Assembly (NCBI GenBank): GCA_964521025.1
Contig: CAZFPK010000040.1
Coordinates: 1 to 29,530 of the forward strand
Direction: 5' to 3'
Source: DRTC01 sp964521025
GTDB taxonomy: Bacteria; Cloacimonadota; Cloacimonadia; Cloacimonadales; TCS61
Length of the DNA: 29,530 nt
Of the stretch, positions 17,042-24,566 are shown one piece after another (the stretch's first letter is position 1; each line of letters starts with the position of its first letter). A program made the position numbers and the translations under genes. The notes beneath the pieces were generated by a model, which was not told the DNA's origin, made no database searches, and worked only from the letters and a program-made list of their open reading frames with translations.

Positions 17042-18277
17042 ATGAAGATTTTAATTATTTTGGTTTTACTGCCGCTTTTATGTTTTACGGAACAATATGA
17101 GCTGGAAAACCTGATCGAGATCGGTTTGGAAAAATCTTATGATTTCAAGAATCAATATCTATCTTATCAAAATACAACATCTAATCTGAGAAGCAGTTGG
17201 CTGGGATTACTTCCTACAATTTCTGCGAGTGCAAGTGCCAGTAAAAATATTATCAAAAATGAAACCGACTGGTCGAAAAGTTCGGGAATTTCCTTGAGTA
17301 AAAGTATTTCCTGGGATGACCAGACTTATTTCAGTATTAGATCAACCGGGATCGATAAAGAGAATTCCGATCTCGATCAAATTAACACAAAAAAGCAAAT
17401 TGCGTATAATATATTTTCAAAATTTATTACGGTTCTGGAAGTTCAAAAGAGCCTGCAGATCCAGAAGAAAAACCTGCAATTACAACAAAAAATAACAGGA
17501 CAAATTCAGGTTCAATACAATTCTGGAGATAAATCTCTACTCGATCTCAAACAAAGCGAAATTTCTCTCCTGGATTATGAAATTGCTGTTACGGAATATG
17601 AAAGTACTCTGAAAAATGCAAGAAAAGACCTGTTTTTTTATTTGAATATCGAAGATCAGGGATTTGAATTGTTAGAACCGGATTTTGTTGTTTCCGATTA
17701 TAACCCGATATTCTCAGAAAATATCAGTATTAAAAAACAGCGGAATAATATCGAAAGATCGGAACTTTCACTTCTGCAAAACAAGCTCGATTTTTTCCCG
17801 GATCTTTCCCTGACATATTCATACGATTATGGTAATGGTGCTACTAATGCTTTTTTGGGTTTTTCCAATTATGATGATTCTCATTCGCTTTCATTGAGTG
17901 CTTATTATCCTATCTCAAATCTGCTGGAAAGACGGGAATCATACGGTCGAGCTAAGAACAGTCTAAAAATGTCTGAATTGGATTTGGAGGAAAGCCAGCA
18001 GAAATTAAAGAACGATTACGAAAATCTTCTCAATGATATTAGTACGCTGAATAAATCTTATTCATTGTACAAAGAGAAAAAAGAACTGGCAGCAGAAAAT
18101 CTGGAAATGGCTCAAAAACAGTTCCAGCTCGGGATCATCAGTTTATTGGATTTTGACCGGGCAAAGATAGATTTTCAAAATGCGGAATTGTCTTATATAA
18201 ATAAATATTATGAACTGATCAGGAAACAGGAGGAACTGAAATTATTGCTTTCTGATAAAATTTTGGGGAGATGGTAA
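17042..18277 (+). CDS. TolC-family outer-membrane efflux protein
   Basis: This 411-residue protein begins with a signal peptide (about 1-16, MKILIILVLLPLLCFT). It contains two similar halves of long amphipathic helices interrupted by short beta strands, e.g. SSWLGLLPTISASASAS in the first half and LLQNKLDFFPDLSLTYSYD in the second, followed by FQLGIISLLDFDRAKIDFQ, the typical TolC helix near the second half's end. Such proteins trimerise into an outer-membrane and periplasmic channel for RND or ABC pumps or for secretion. It is followed by htrA and a membrane-fusion protein gene on the same strand. Confidence 0.88.
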   Translation: MKILIILVLLPLLCFTEQYELENLIEIGLEKSYDFKNQYLSYQNTTSNLRSSWLGLLPTISASASASKNIIKNETDWSKSSGISLSKSISWDDQTYFSIRSTGIDKENSDLDQINTKKQIAYNIFSKFITVLEVQKSLQIQKKNLQLQQKITGQIQVQYNSGDKSLLDLKQSEISLLDYEIAVTEYESTLKNARKDLFFYLNIEDQGFELLEPDFVVSDYNPIFSENISIKKQRNNIERSELSLLQNKLDFFPDLSLTYSYDYGNGATNAFLGFSNYDDSHSLSLSAYYPISNLLERRESYGRAKNSLKMSELDLEESQQKLKNDYENLLNDISTLNKSYSLYKEKKELAAENLEMAQKQFQLGIISLLDFDRAKIDFQNAELSYINKYYELIRKQEELKLLLSDKILGRW

Positions 18278-18389
18278 GTGCAAAACTTAACAAGTTTCCA
18301 AAACTTGTGAAGATTCTATTCCAATAAAACATGGTAAATCTTTAAGATTTCACAAGTTTCTCAAAGTTTCAAAAAAATGATGAGGAAAA
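18278..18389. repeat. Short gap with two hairpins
   Basis: ACAAGTTT (18290-18297) pairs with AAACTTGT (18301-18308), and AAATCTT (18336-18342) with AAGATTT (18344-18350). A half copy, CACAAGTTTC, recurs at 18351-18360. No T-run follows, so these look more like repeats than terminators. Confidence 0.5.
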
Positions 18390-19577
18390 ATGAGTAGAAA
18401 TAATGTAATTCTGATTTTATTAGTGATCTTAATAGCGATCTTGATCTTTAATAGAAATGCGACAAAAAAAGTTGAATTATCGGAATTGGATATCAATGAA
18501 CCGGGTTTTTACAAAACTACTAATGATGAAGAATTTCAAAGAAAGAAACAATCGGATACGGATGATATTTATGTTTCCCGTACAAATGCTATAACTCAAG
18601 CGGTCGAACTCGTACAGCCGGCAGTTGTCAGTGTGAATGTGATCAAAACGCAGGTTGTGCGCCGATACACGAATCCGTTCGATAATCCGTTCTTTGGATT
18701 CTTTGATCATTTTCCGTATAAAAGGGATATTAAGAGTATCGGTTCCGGTGTTATTTTCAATGAAGAGGGTTATATTATCACCAATGCTCATGTTGTCGAA
18801 GGTGCAACTCAGATCAAGATCATCCTGTCCGATGAAAGGCAGTTCGATGGTGATCTGATCGGGATCGACGGTGTTCACGATGTTGCTATTTTAAAGATCC
18901 AGGGAGATAATATTCCGAGTGTAAAACTGGGAAATTCTTCAGATATAATTATTGGCGAGTGGGCAATTGCGGTTGGAAATCCTTATGGTTTCCTGATCAA
19001 AGACAGCAAACCGAGTGTTTCGGTGGGAGTTATTTCTGCTGTAAACAGAAATTTTGCCGAGAATCGTGATCAGAAAGTCTATAAGGGAATGATCCAGACA
19101 GATGCTGCCATCAATCCCGGAAACAGCGGCGGTCCTCTCGTTAATATTTACGGGGAAGTGATCGGCATCAATACTTTTATTTTTTCAGAATCGGGAGGAA
19201 GCATCGGGATCGGATTTGCCATTCCCATCGATAAAGTCAAGAAAGTCAGCCGGGAACTTATCAAATACGGCAAAGTGCGCGATATCTGGTTCGGATTCAA
19301 AGTTCAGGATATAAATCCGATGATCGCATCTTATCTGAATTTGAAATCGGTCGATGGTGTTATTGTCGCCTACATCGAAAAAAAAGGTCCTGCTGCCGAA
19401 GCAGGTTTGAAAAAGGGTGATATCATTACAAAAATCAACAGTCTGAAGATCAAGGATGAAAATGATGCGGAATTAGCAGTGCGGGATATTGCGGTCGGGG
19501 ATGTGATCAAACTGGAAGTCTATCGGGATAAGAAAAAGAAGACCATAGAAATAGATGCGATCGAGTATAAAAATTAG
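18390..19577 (+). CDS. HtrA/Deg-family serine protease with one PDZ domain
   Basis: This 395-residue protein has an N-terminal hydrophobic anchor (about 5-22, VILILLVILIAILIFN). The trypsin-like domain carries the complete catalytic triad: His134 in TNAHVVEGA, Asp164 in VHDVAILKI and Ser246 in NPGNSGGPL. A single PDZ domain follows (about 295-390, GPAAEAGLKKGDIITKINS). It would act in the periplasm as a protein quality-control protease or chaperone. Its position between a TolC-type channel and an adaptor gene is unusual for housekeeping htrA. One PDZ and an uncleaved anchor suggest a DegS-like arrangement, though a regulatory DegS role cannot be inferred. Confidence 0.93.
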   Translation: MSRNNVILILLVILIAILIFNRNATKKVELSELDINEPGFYKTTNDEEFQRKKQSDTDDIYVSRTNAITQAVELVQPAVVSVNVIKTQVVRRYTNPFDNPFFGFFDHFPYKRDIKSIGSGVIFNEEGYIITNAHVVEGATQIKIILSDERQFDGDLIGIDGVHDVAILKIQGDNIPSVKLGNSSDIIIGEWAIAVGNPYGFLIKDSKPSVSVGVISAVNRNFAENRDQKVYKGMIQTDAAINPGNSGGPLVNIYGEVIGINTFIFSESGGSIGIGFAIPIDKVKKVSRELIKYGKVRDIWFGFKVQDINPMIASYLNLKSVDGVIVAYIEKKGPAAEAGLKKGDIITKINSLKIKDENDAELAVRDIAVGDVIKLEVYRDKKKKTIEIDAIEYKN

Positions 19578-19644
19578 GGAGTCTAAACTTACCGGATTTT
19601 TGAAATTCAGCAGGTTTTGAAAATAAAGATCAACGGAGTAATAG

Positions 19645-20760
19645 ATGAAAAAATTTATAATAATTGTTGTTGTTATAGTGATCATTGCCGCGATCATCGG
19701 GTTTATTTCTCAAAAAAATAAAGGTAAGATAAAGCATAAAAGCGAAAAAGTTAAAGCCTATACTGTCAAAAAGGGTGGTATTACGGTCAAACTGGAAGAA
19801 ACAGGTGAGATCCAGCCGATCAAAGAGATAAAGGTGAAATCCATCGTAAGCGGGAAAATCCTCAAATTTTTTACGGAAGAAGGTGATTTTATCAAACAAG
19901 GTGATATTATCGCCGAGATCGAACCTGATTACAACCAGGCGGAAAAAATCGCACGCGTAAAAAGTACGCTCGAACTAACGGAAATCCATTTAAAAAATGC
20001 AAAGCGGGATTATCAGGATAAATTAAAATTGTTCGAGGAGAACTTTGTTTCTCAAAAAGAAATGGAATCTTACAGTGATGCTTTGACCGAAGCGGAAATC
20101 AATTATAATGCTGCTCTCCAGCAACACGAATTGATCAGGGATATCGAAACGGAAGGAAATGTTTCCAAAATAATTTCCACAGCATCCGGAACTGTCATCC
20201 AGAAATCCGTCGAAGAAGGTGAGATGGTCGTTGCCAGCACTAATTCATTTTCCGAAGGTACAGTTATCCTGACCCTGGCAGATTTGGACAGAATGATCGT
20301 CGATTCGAGAATAAATGAAGTGGATATTTCCAAGATCAGGAAAAACCAGGAAGTCGAGATCCAGGTCGATGCTTATCCATACGAAAAATATGCAGGTGAA
20401 ATACAGAAAATTGCAGCCATGGCTGTAAATTATAACAATATCAAAGTTTTCCCGATCGAGATCGAGATCATAGATGTCGATGACAAACTGAAACCCGGAA
20501 TGACTGCTAACATCACCATCATCGGAGAGAAAAGAAAAGAGATACTGGTCATACCCATCCGCACTATTTTCAGCGATGAGGACGGACAAGATATCGTTTA
20601 TAAAGTCAAGAATGATACGATCGCGGAAAGTATCGCCGTTAAAACCGGCATTAACAATTTCCAGCAGGTCGAGATCATCGAAGGTCTGGCAGAAGGGGAC
20701 AGCATCTCGTTCTCCGAACCGGAAAATGACCGCCAGAAGGATGAGAGACGAAGGTTTTAG
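19645..20760 (+). CDS. Periplasmic adaptor (membrane-fusion) protein, HlyD/MacA type
   Basis: This 371-residue protein has an N-terminal membrane helix (about 4-21), a lipoyl-like half (EIKVKSIVSGKILKFFTEEGDFIKQGDIIAEIEP, split around the hairpin), and a short coiled-coil hairpin (about 95-150). The second lipoyl half is SGTVIQKSVEEGEMV, followed by a beta-barrel domain ending in LKPGMTANITI. It would link an inner-membrane transporter to the TolC-type channel. The expected ABC or RND transporter gene does not follow: the next 460 bases are repeats and then an unrelated regulator. Confidence 0.88.
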   Translation: MKKFIIIVVVIVIIAAIIGFISQKNKGKIKHKSEKVKAYTVKKGGITVKLEETGEIQPIKEIKVKSIVSGKILKFFTEEGDFIKQGDIIAEIEPDYNQAEKIARVKSTLELTEIHLKNAKRDYQDKLKLFEENFVSQKEMESYSDALTEAEINYNAALQQHELIRDIETEGNVSKIISTASGTVIQKSVEEGEMVVASTNSFSEGTVILTLADLDRMIVDSRINEVDISKIRKNQEVEIQVDAYPYEKYAGEIQKIAAMAVNYNNIKVFPIEIEIIDVDDKLKPGMTANITIIGEKRKEILVIPIRTIFSDEDGQDIVYKVKNDTIAESIAVKTGINNFQQVEIIEGLAEGDSISFSEPENDRQKDERRRF

Positions 20761-21223
20761 TTCTTTTCAAAAAGCCCGGACTTCCTCGCTTGCAGGGAGT
20801 TCGGGCTTATGCTGTTCTTATGGATAGGGAACAGGCATGCCTGTTCCTTACGGATACCGGATAAACAAATTTTCTCGTTTCAACGCTTCTTTTTCTCGTT
20901 CCATTGCTCCTGCGTTGGAATGCCCTGTCGGACGCTCCTGCGTCAAATACGGCAAATGAACTAACTTGCGTGTTTCCGTACTTCTGAGATTGTGTGAAAA
21001 GTGTAACTCGACTTTGCAAGTCGAGGTATTAACCTACATATTTCTACTCTAATGAGCGAATCGAACCAATCAGACCATTTAAGTCCCGAATATCTACAAA
21101 ATAAAAGTTTTCACACAGTCTCAGGAGCATGGGAACAAGTATAAAGGAATTTTTAGATAGGTATCGAACTGTCCATCCAATTTTTTTATTTGACAGCAAT
21201 AAACCAAATTAAATTCTCAAATC
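20761..21223. repeat. Non-coding gap with palindromes and a possible terminator
   Basis: No gene is seen. The gap contains a 15-bp imperfect hairpin at 20772-20808 (AAGCCCGGACTTCCT/AGGGAGTTCGGGCTT), which may end the adaptor transcript although no T-run follows. It also holds a perfect 20-bp palindrome at 20828-20847 (GGAACAGGCATGCCTGTTCC), CGTTCCA/TGGAATG at 20897-20922, GACGC/GCGTC at 20931-20944, and the MITE-like element at 20984-21124. TTGACA at 21190-21195 could be a -35 box for the regulator gene, but no good -10 is spaced from it. Confidence 0.7.
20984..21124. mobile_element. MITE-like element: 17-bp terminal inverted repeats, 141 bp in total
   Basis: CTGAGATTGTGTGAAAA at 20984-21000 and TTTTCACACAGTCTCAG at 21108-21124 are inverted repeats with one mismatch in 17. 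The interior is non-coding and includes a perfect 8-bp hairpin, CTCGACTT/AAGTCGAG, at 21007-21025. GTGTGAAAA-type ends recall some IS5/IS1182-like elements, but no transposase fragment or clear target duplication is seen. Confidence 0.45.
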
Positions 21224-23656
21224 ATGATGGAAAAAATGAAAAGAACACATTCTCACAAAACGGGTAAAATTTCTGATATAAAAGACCTTAAAAAATGGAT
21301 TGATAAGTTCAAAAACGAATCATCAGATCAGTATGAAAAAAAAATCAAGGAATGGAAGAATGCCTTAAAACTCTCTAAGCAATTCAAAGATTCAAATTTA
21401 ATCGCTGTTTCATATCATGAAATAGCAAAATTGTATATGACACAAAGAAATTTTATAAAAGTTGAAAAATATCTAAAATCAGCAATCAAGCAATATTTAA
21501 TGCTTGGTGATATAAAATCAGCAACTAAATTGGATATCTATATTGGTGCTTGTTATATTCAAACGAGAGAATTCTCGAAAGCTAATTGTTATCTTAAAAC
21601 ACTGAAAAAAAATCGAAAAATTGATGAATTTAATCTTATTATTTTATATAAATATATGGGATTAGCATACTTTTATCAAAGCAAATATAAAGAAGCTTTG
21701 GAATATTATGAAAAAGCTGTCGTAATTTTTAGCAAATTGTCGGGTCTATCAGAACAAGAACAAGAAGTAATTGATATTGCCGGACTGTATAATATGATTG
21801 GAATGCTGCATAAATCTTTGGGCAATTATGCAAAATCATTAGAGTATATGCTTTTGTCGTCCGGAATTAAAGAAAAGTCGGGTCACAAAAGAAGTTTAGC
21901 AGTTAACATGAACAATATTGGTGCTATTTATTATGAAATGAATAATTTTCTAAAGTCATTGGAATATTATTCTAAAGCTCTGAAGAAGTATAAAGAAATT
22001 AACGATAATTTAGGAATTGCTCACGCTTTGAACAATATTGGAAATGTGAATAAACATTTAGGGAATGATGATAAAGCAATAGAATTGTATCTTGAATCTT
22101 TACGGTTTTCAAAAATGGCTAAAGACGATTTTACTATTCATTCAACTCTGAATAATTTAGGTTCGCTTTACAGCAAAAAGGGTGATGAAAAAACAGCTTT
22201 AAAATATTTAAATGAAGCACTTGAGTATAAAAGAAGCGTTGGTAATAAAGAAGATGTTTTTATCACACTTATAGGTATTTGCAGTTTATATACAAAATTA
22301 AAACAATATGATAAAGCTCTTGGAATTGCTCAAGAATGTATGAAAATTGCTGAAGAAACGGATAATAATAGTCTTAGATATAATGCTGATTTCCAATTTG
22401 CTAAAATTTATGAGTCAATGCAGAAGTATAAAAAATCTTTAGATCATTATGTGCGGTTCTATGAACTAAAAGATAAAATCTTTACTGAGGAAAGTGCCAA
22501 AAAAATCGCGGATATGCAAGCCCGGTTCGATCTTGAACAAAAAGAAAAGGAAGCGGAATTTGAACGAGAAAAAGCAGAAGCATTTAAAAAGAAAAATACA
22601 GAATTGGAAGAAAAAAATGAACTGATCGAAAAACAGAAAGCAGAACTGGAAGAAACAATCGCTAAACTACATAAAAGCGAGATCAAATACAATTTCGTCT
22701 CTGCCGAACTGAATCGCACGATTGGCACGACTCTCATCGGAAAAAGCGAAGCCATTAAAAATATTATCGAATTGATCTCGGTCGTCGCTCAATCCGACAG
22801 AACAAATGTTCTCATCACCGGCGAGAGCGGAACAGGAAAAGAGATCGTGGCTCGTAATATCCATAAATTCAGTAAACGGAAAAACAGGAATTTCTATGCT
22901 GTGAATTCCTCGGCTATTCCTGATACTCTTTTTGAAAGCCAGTTTTTCGGTTATGAAAAAAATGCCTTTACCGGGGCAATTTCGACTAAAATAGGCTGGT
23001 TCGAGATCGCTGATAAAAGCACTCTTTTTCTGGATGAGATCGGCAGCATGTCAATCGAACAGCAGGCAAAACTATTGCGTGTTCTGGAAGAGCGTAAAAT
23101 AGTCAGAGTTGGTTCTCATCAAGAGATCAAGATCGATGTCTGCATCATCAGTGCAACCAATATTAACCTGACCGATAAAATTAAGGAAAACAGTTTCCGT
23201 AGTGACCTTTATCATCGATTGGCTACATTCGTTATCAACATTCCTCCGCTGCGTGAAAGGAAGGAAGACATTCACCTGCTCGTAAAACATTTTGCCAAAA
23301 TGTTCTCTCAAAGTCTGAAAAAGCAAATCAAAAGGATAGAAGACCAGGTTTATTCGAAACTTCTAAATTACGATTTTCCCGGGAATGTCAGGGAATTGAA
23401 AAATATGGTGGAGCGAGCAATTCTCATTTCCGATTCTTCTACTTTGAAACTGGAACATTTCATTATCCCAAAATCTGAAATCGATCCTGACTGCTTCAAA
23501 GATATTATTCCTCTGGAAGTGATGGAAAAAAATCTTGTCATTAAGGCTTTGAAAGCAACCGGATTTCATCGTGTCAAAGCAGCGGAATTATTAAAAGTGA
23601 ATCGTAAGGTTATTGAAAGAAGAATAAAGAAATATAATTTGCTTACTGAAAAATAA
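21224..23656 (+). CDS. TPR-containing sigma-54 dependent transcriptional activator
   Basis: This 810-residue protein starts at ATG 21224 (21227 and 21236 also possible; no clear ribosome site). Residues 20-405 are TPR repeats (LNNIGNVNKHLGNDDKAIEL, MNNIGAIYYEMNNFLKSLEY) and 425-490 form a charged coiled coil. The AAA+ domain (504-735) has Walker A GESGTGKE (533-540), Walker B TLFLDE (600-605) and arginine-finger region FRSDLYHRL (658-666). The Fis-type HTH lies at 765-805 (AAELLKVNRKVIERRIKKY). The sigma-54 contact loop reads NAFTGA (N580) instead of GAFTGA. There is no receiver, PAS or GAF domain, so TPR is the likely sensory part. It should drive sigma-54 promoters; the best candidate is at 24008, downstream of three palindromes that begin right after its stop codon. 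Confidence 0.93.
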   Translation: MMEKMKRTHSHKTGKISDIKDLKKWIDKFKNESSDQYEKKIKEWKNALKLSKQFKDSNLIAVSYHEIAKLYMTQRNFIKVEKYLKSAIKQYLMLGDIKSATKLDIYIGACYIQTREFSKANCYLKTLKKNRKIDEFNLIILYKYMGLAYFYQSKYKEALEYYEKAVVIFSKLSGLSEQEQEVIDIAGLYNMIGMLHKSLGNYAKSLEYMLLSSGIKEKSGHKRSLAVNMNNIGAIYYEMNNFLKSLEYYSKALKKYKEINDNLGIAHALNNIGNVNKHLGNDDKAIELYLESLRFSKMAKDDFTIHSTLNNLGSLYSKKGDEKTALKYLNEALEYKRSVGNKEDVFITLIGICSLYTKLKQYDKALGIAQECMKIAEETDNNSLRYNADFQFAKIYESMQKYKKSLDHYVRFYELKDKIFTEESAKKIADMQARFDLEQKEKEAEFEREKAEAFKKKNTELEEKNELIEKQKAELEETIAKLHKSEIKYNFVSAELNRTIGTTLIGKSEAIKNIIELISVVAQSDRTNVLITGESGTGKEIVARNIHKFSKRKNRNFYAVNSSAIPDTLFESQFFGYEKNAFTGAISTKIGWFEIADKSTLFLDEIGSMSIEQQAKLLRVLEERKIVRVGSHQEIKIDVCIISATNINLTDKIKENSFRSDLYHRLATFVINIPPLRERKEDIHLLVKHFAKMFSQSLKKQIKRIEDQVYSKLLNYDFPGNVRELKNMVERAILISDSSTLKLEHFIIPKSEIDPDCFKDIIPLEVMEKNLVIKALKATGFHRVKAAELLKVNRKVIERRIKKYNLLTEK

Positions 23657-23672
23657 TGGACGATATTGTCCA
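23657..23672. promoter_or_regulatory. Putative activator-binding palindrome, site 1
   Basis: TGGAC-GATATT-GTCCA begins immediately after the TAA of the activator gene, about 335-350 bases upstream of the sigma-54 promoter. It is one of three copies sharing 5-bp arms and a 6-base AT-rich centre. Confidence 0.6.
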
Positions 23673-23825
23673 TCATAAAACCTTGCGGATGGTTGAAGTA
23701 AATCTTGATATTCTCTCAATCCTTCAATCAAGATTACGAGACCTCCGTAATGGTCGATACACATATTATTCACTGCAACAGCTTTTAACTTTTTACACAT
23801 CATTATTTCCAATTAAATAATCAGA

Positions 23826-23841
23826 CGGACGAATTTGTCCA
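23826..23841. promoter_or_regulatory. Putative activator-binding palindrome, site 2
   Basis: CGGAC-GAATTT-GTCCA matches sites 1 and 3 in arms and spacing, with one base different in the left arm. It lies 167-182 bases upstream of the -24 element, within the usual enhancer range. Confidence 0.6.
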
Positions 23842-23917
23842 AATCATGATCGCTGTTTCTAACTTATTGAAATACTTATAATTAAAGCGATGTTTCACCA
23901 AAATTGAAAAAATCCAA

Positions 23918-23933
23918 TGGACTATATCGTCCA
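23918..23933. promoter_or_regulatory. Putative activator-binding palindrome, site 3
   Basis: TGGAC-TATATC-GTCCA is the copy nearest the sigma-54 promoter, 75-90 bases upstream of it. That is a normal position for an enhancer-binding-protein site. Confidence 0.62.
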
Positions 23934-24007
23934 AAAATCTTCACTTTTTAGAATGCTCTGTTTTCAACAGTTTAATAATTTCTTGATATATAAGAACTTA
24001 AATCATC

Positions 24008-24023
24008 TGGCATTAAAATTGCC
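24008..24023 (+). promoter_or_regulatory. Sigma-54 type -24/-12 promoter
   Basis: TGGCATTAAAATTGCC fits the sigma-54 consensus TGGCACG-N4-TTGCW: TGGCA, then correct spacing, then TTGC, giving the invariant GG-N10-GC core. It differs at C6, G7 and the last base. A transcript would start near 24034, just ahead of the ATG at 24046 or 24058. Confidence 0.68.
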
Positions 24024-24045
24024 TTATTTGTTATGAATTCTAAAA

Positions 24046-24489
24046 ATGGAAAAAATTATGGATATTTTGGTTTTTAAAATAAACGAAAGTTCGACACATA
24101 TTATCGCTAAACTTACAAAACTGAGAGATACGACAATTTACCTGGCAGTTTCCAAAGACGATGCCTGCAGGATTACCCGCGAGATCAAACCGAAAATAAC
24201 TATTATTGGAGATATAGATAAAGTTGACACTGGTTTTTTTGAAAAATTATCAAAACGGAATTCATATACGAATATATTCCGCATCGATGAGAGAACCGGA
24301 CAGTTAGATGATTTGAGTTTATTCAAATCAGGATCGCATAAAAAAATTAAATTTGAAAAATTGATCGAACAAATTAAAAAAAACCAACTCACCCCCAGCC
24401 CCTCTCTTAAAAACAAGAGAGGGGAGTCATCTCCTTCGGATATGTTAGGACTTTTTGAGAATATAAGAGAAGAGGGATTTGAAAAATAA
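24046..24489 (+). CDS. Small protein resembling a degenerate receiver domain, with repeat-derived tail
   Basis: This protein has 147 residues from ATG 24046, or 143 from ATG 24058 (MDILVFKINES), which may be the true start. Residues 5-110 alternate strands and helices as in a response-regulator receiver: DILVFKI, TTIYLAVS, KPKITIIGDI, YTNIFRI. However, the acidic pair after strand 1 is absent (KIN), and the phosphoacceptor position after strand 3 is Gly (IIGDI), so phosphorylation is unlikely. From about 114 the tail (LTPSPSLKNKRGESSPSD) is encoded by an intergenic-type repeat that has entered the gene. It lies directly behind the sigma-54 promoter and 77 bases before the large surface protein. 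The receiver comparison is by eye and tentative. Confidence 0.6.
   Translation: MEKIMDILVFKINESSTHIIAKLTKLRDTTIYLAVSKDDACRITREIKPKITIIGDIDKVDTGFFEKLSKRNSYTNIFRIDERTGQLDDLSLFKSGSHKKIKFEKLIEQIKKNQLTPSPSLKNKRGESSPSDMLGLFENIREEGFEK
24388..24424 (+). repeat. CTCACCCC-type hairpin repeat, copy A (inside coding sequence)
   Basis: It starts CTCACCCCCAG and forms a perfect 10-bp stem, CCCCTCTCTT (24399-24408) with AAGAGAGGGG (24415-24424). It encodes the LTPSPSLKNKRG stretch of the pseudo-receiver protein. Related copies are at 24515-24544, 29397-29433 and 29446-29478. Confidence 0.75.
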
Positions 24490-24514
24490 AAAAATTAATT
24501 TTTTATTTTAGTTA

Positions 24515-24544
24515 CCTCTCTTCTCAAGAGAGGGTTAGGGTGAG
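24515..24544 (-). repeat. CTCACCCC-type hairpin repeat, copy B
   Basis: CCTCTCTT (24515-24522) pairs with AAGAGAGG (24526-24533), followed by GTTAGGGTGAG, so it reads in the opposite direction to copy A. It lies between the pseudo-receiver stop and the ribosome site of the large surface protein. Confidence 0.75.
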
Positions 24545-24566
24545 TTTAAAAAAAAGGAGGGCTATC

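Larger units (their letters stand above)
23657..24045. other. Regulatory gap between activator and pseudo-receiver gene
   Basis: This 389-base gap carries no credible gene. Besides the three YGGAC-N6-GTCCA palindromes and the -24/-12 element listed separately, it holds a 9-bp hairpin AATCTTGAT/ATCAAGATT (23701-23735) and a TTACG/CGTAA repeat (23735-23751), which resemble the REP-like palindromes elsewhere in the window. Confidence 0.6.

Noticed and set aside
23591..23812. A minus-strand 73-residue open frame across the activator's end
   Set aside because: It overlaps the conserved HTH of the activator and the palindromic sites, and has no family resemblance.
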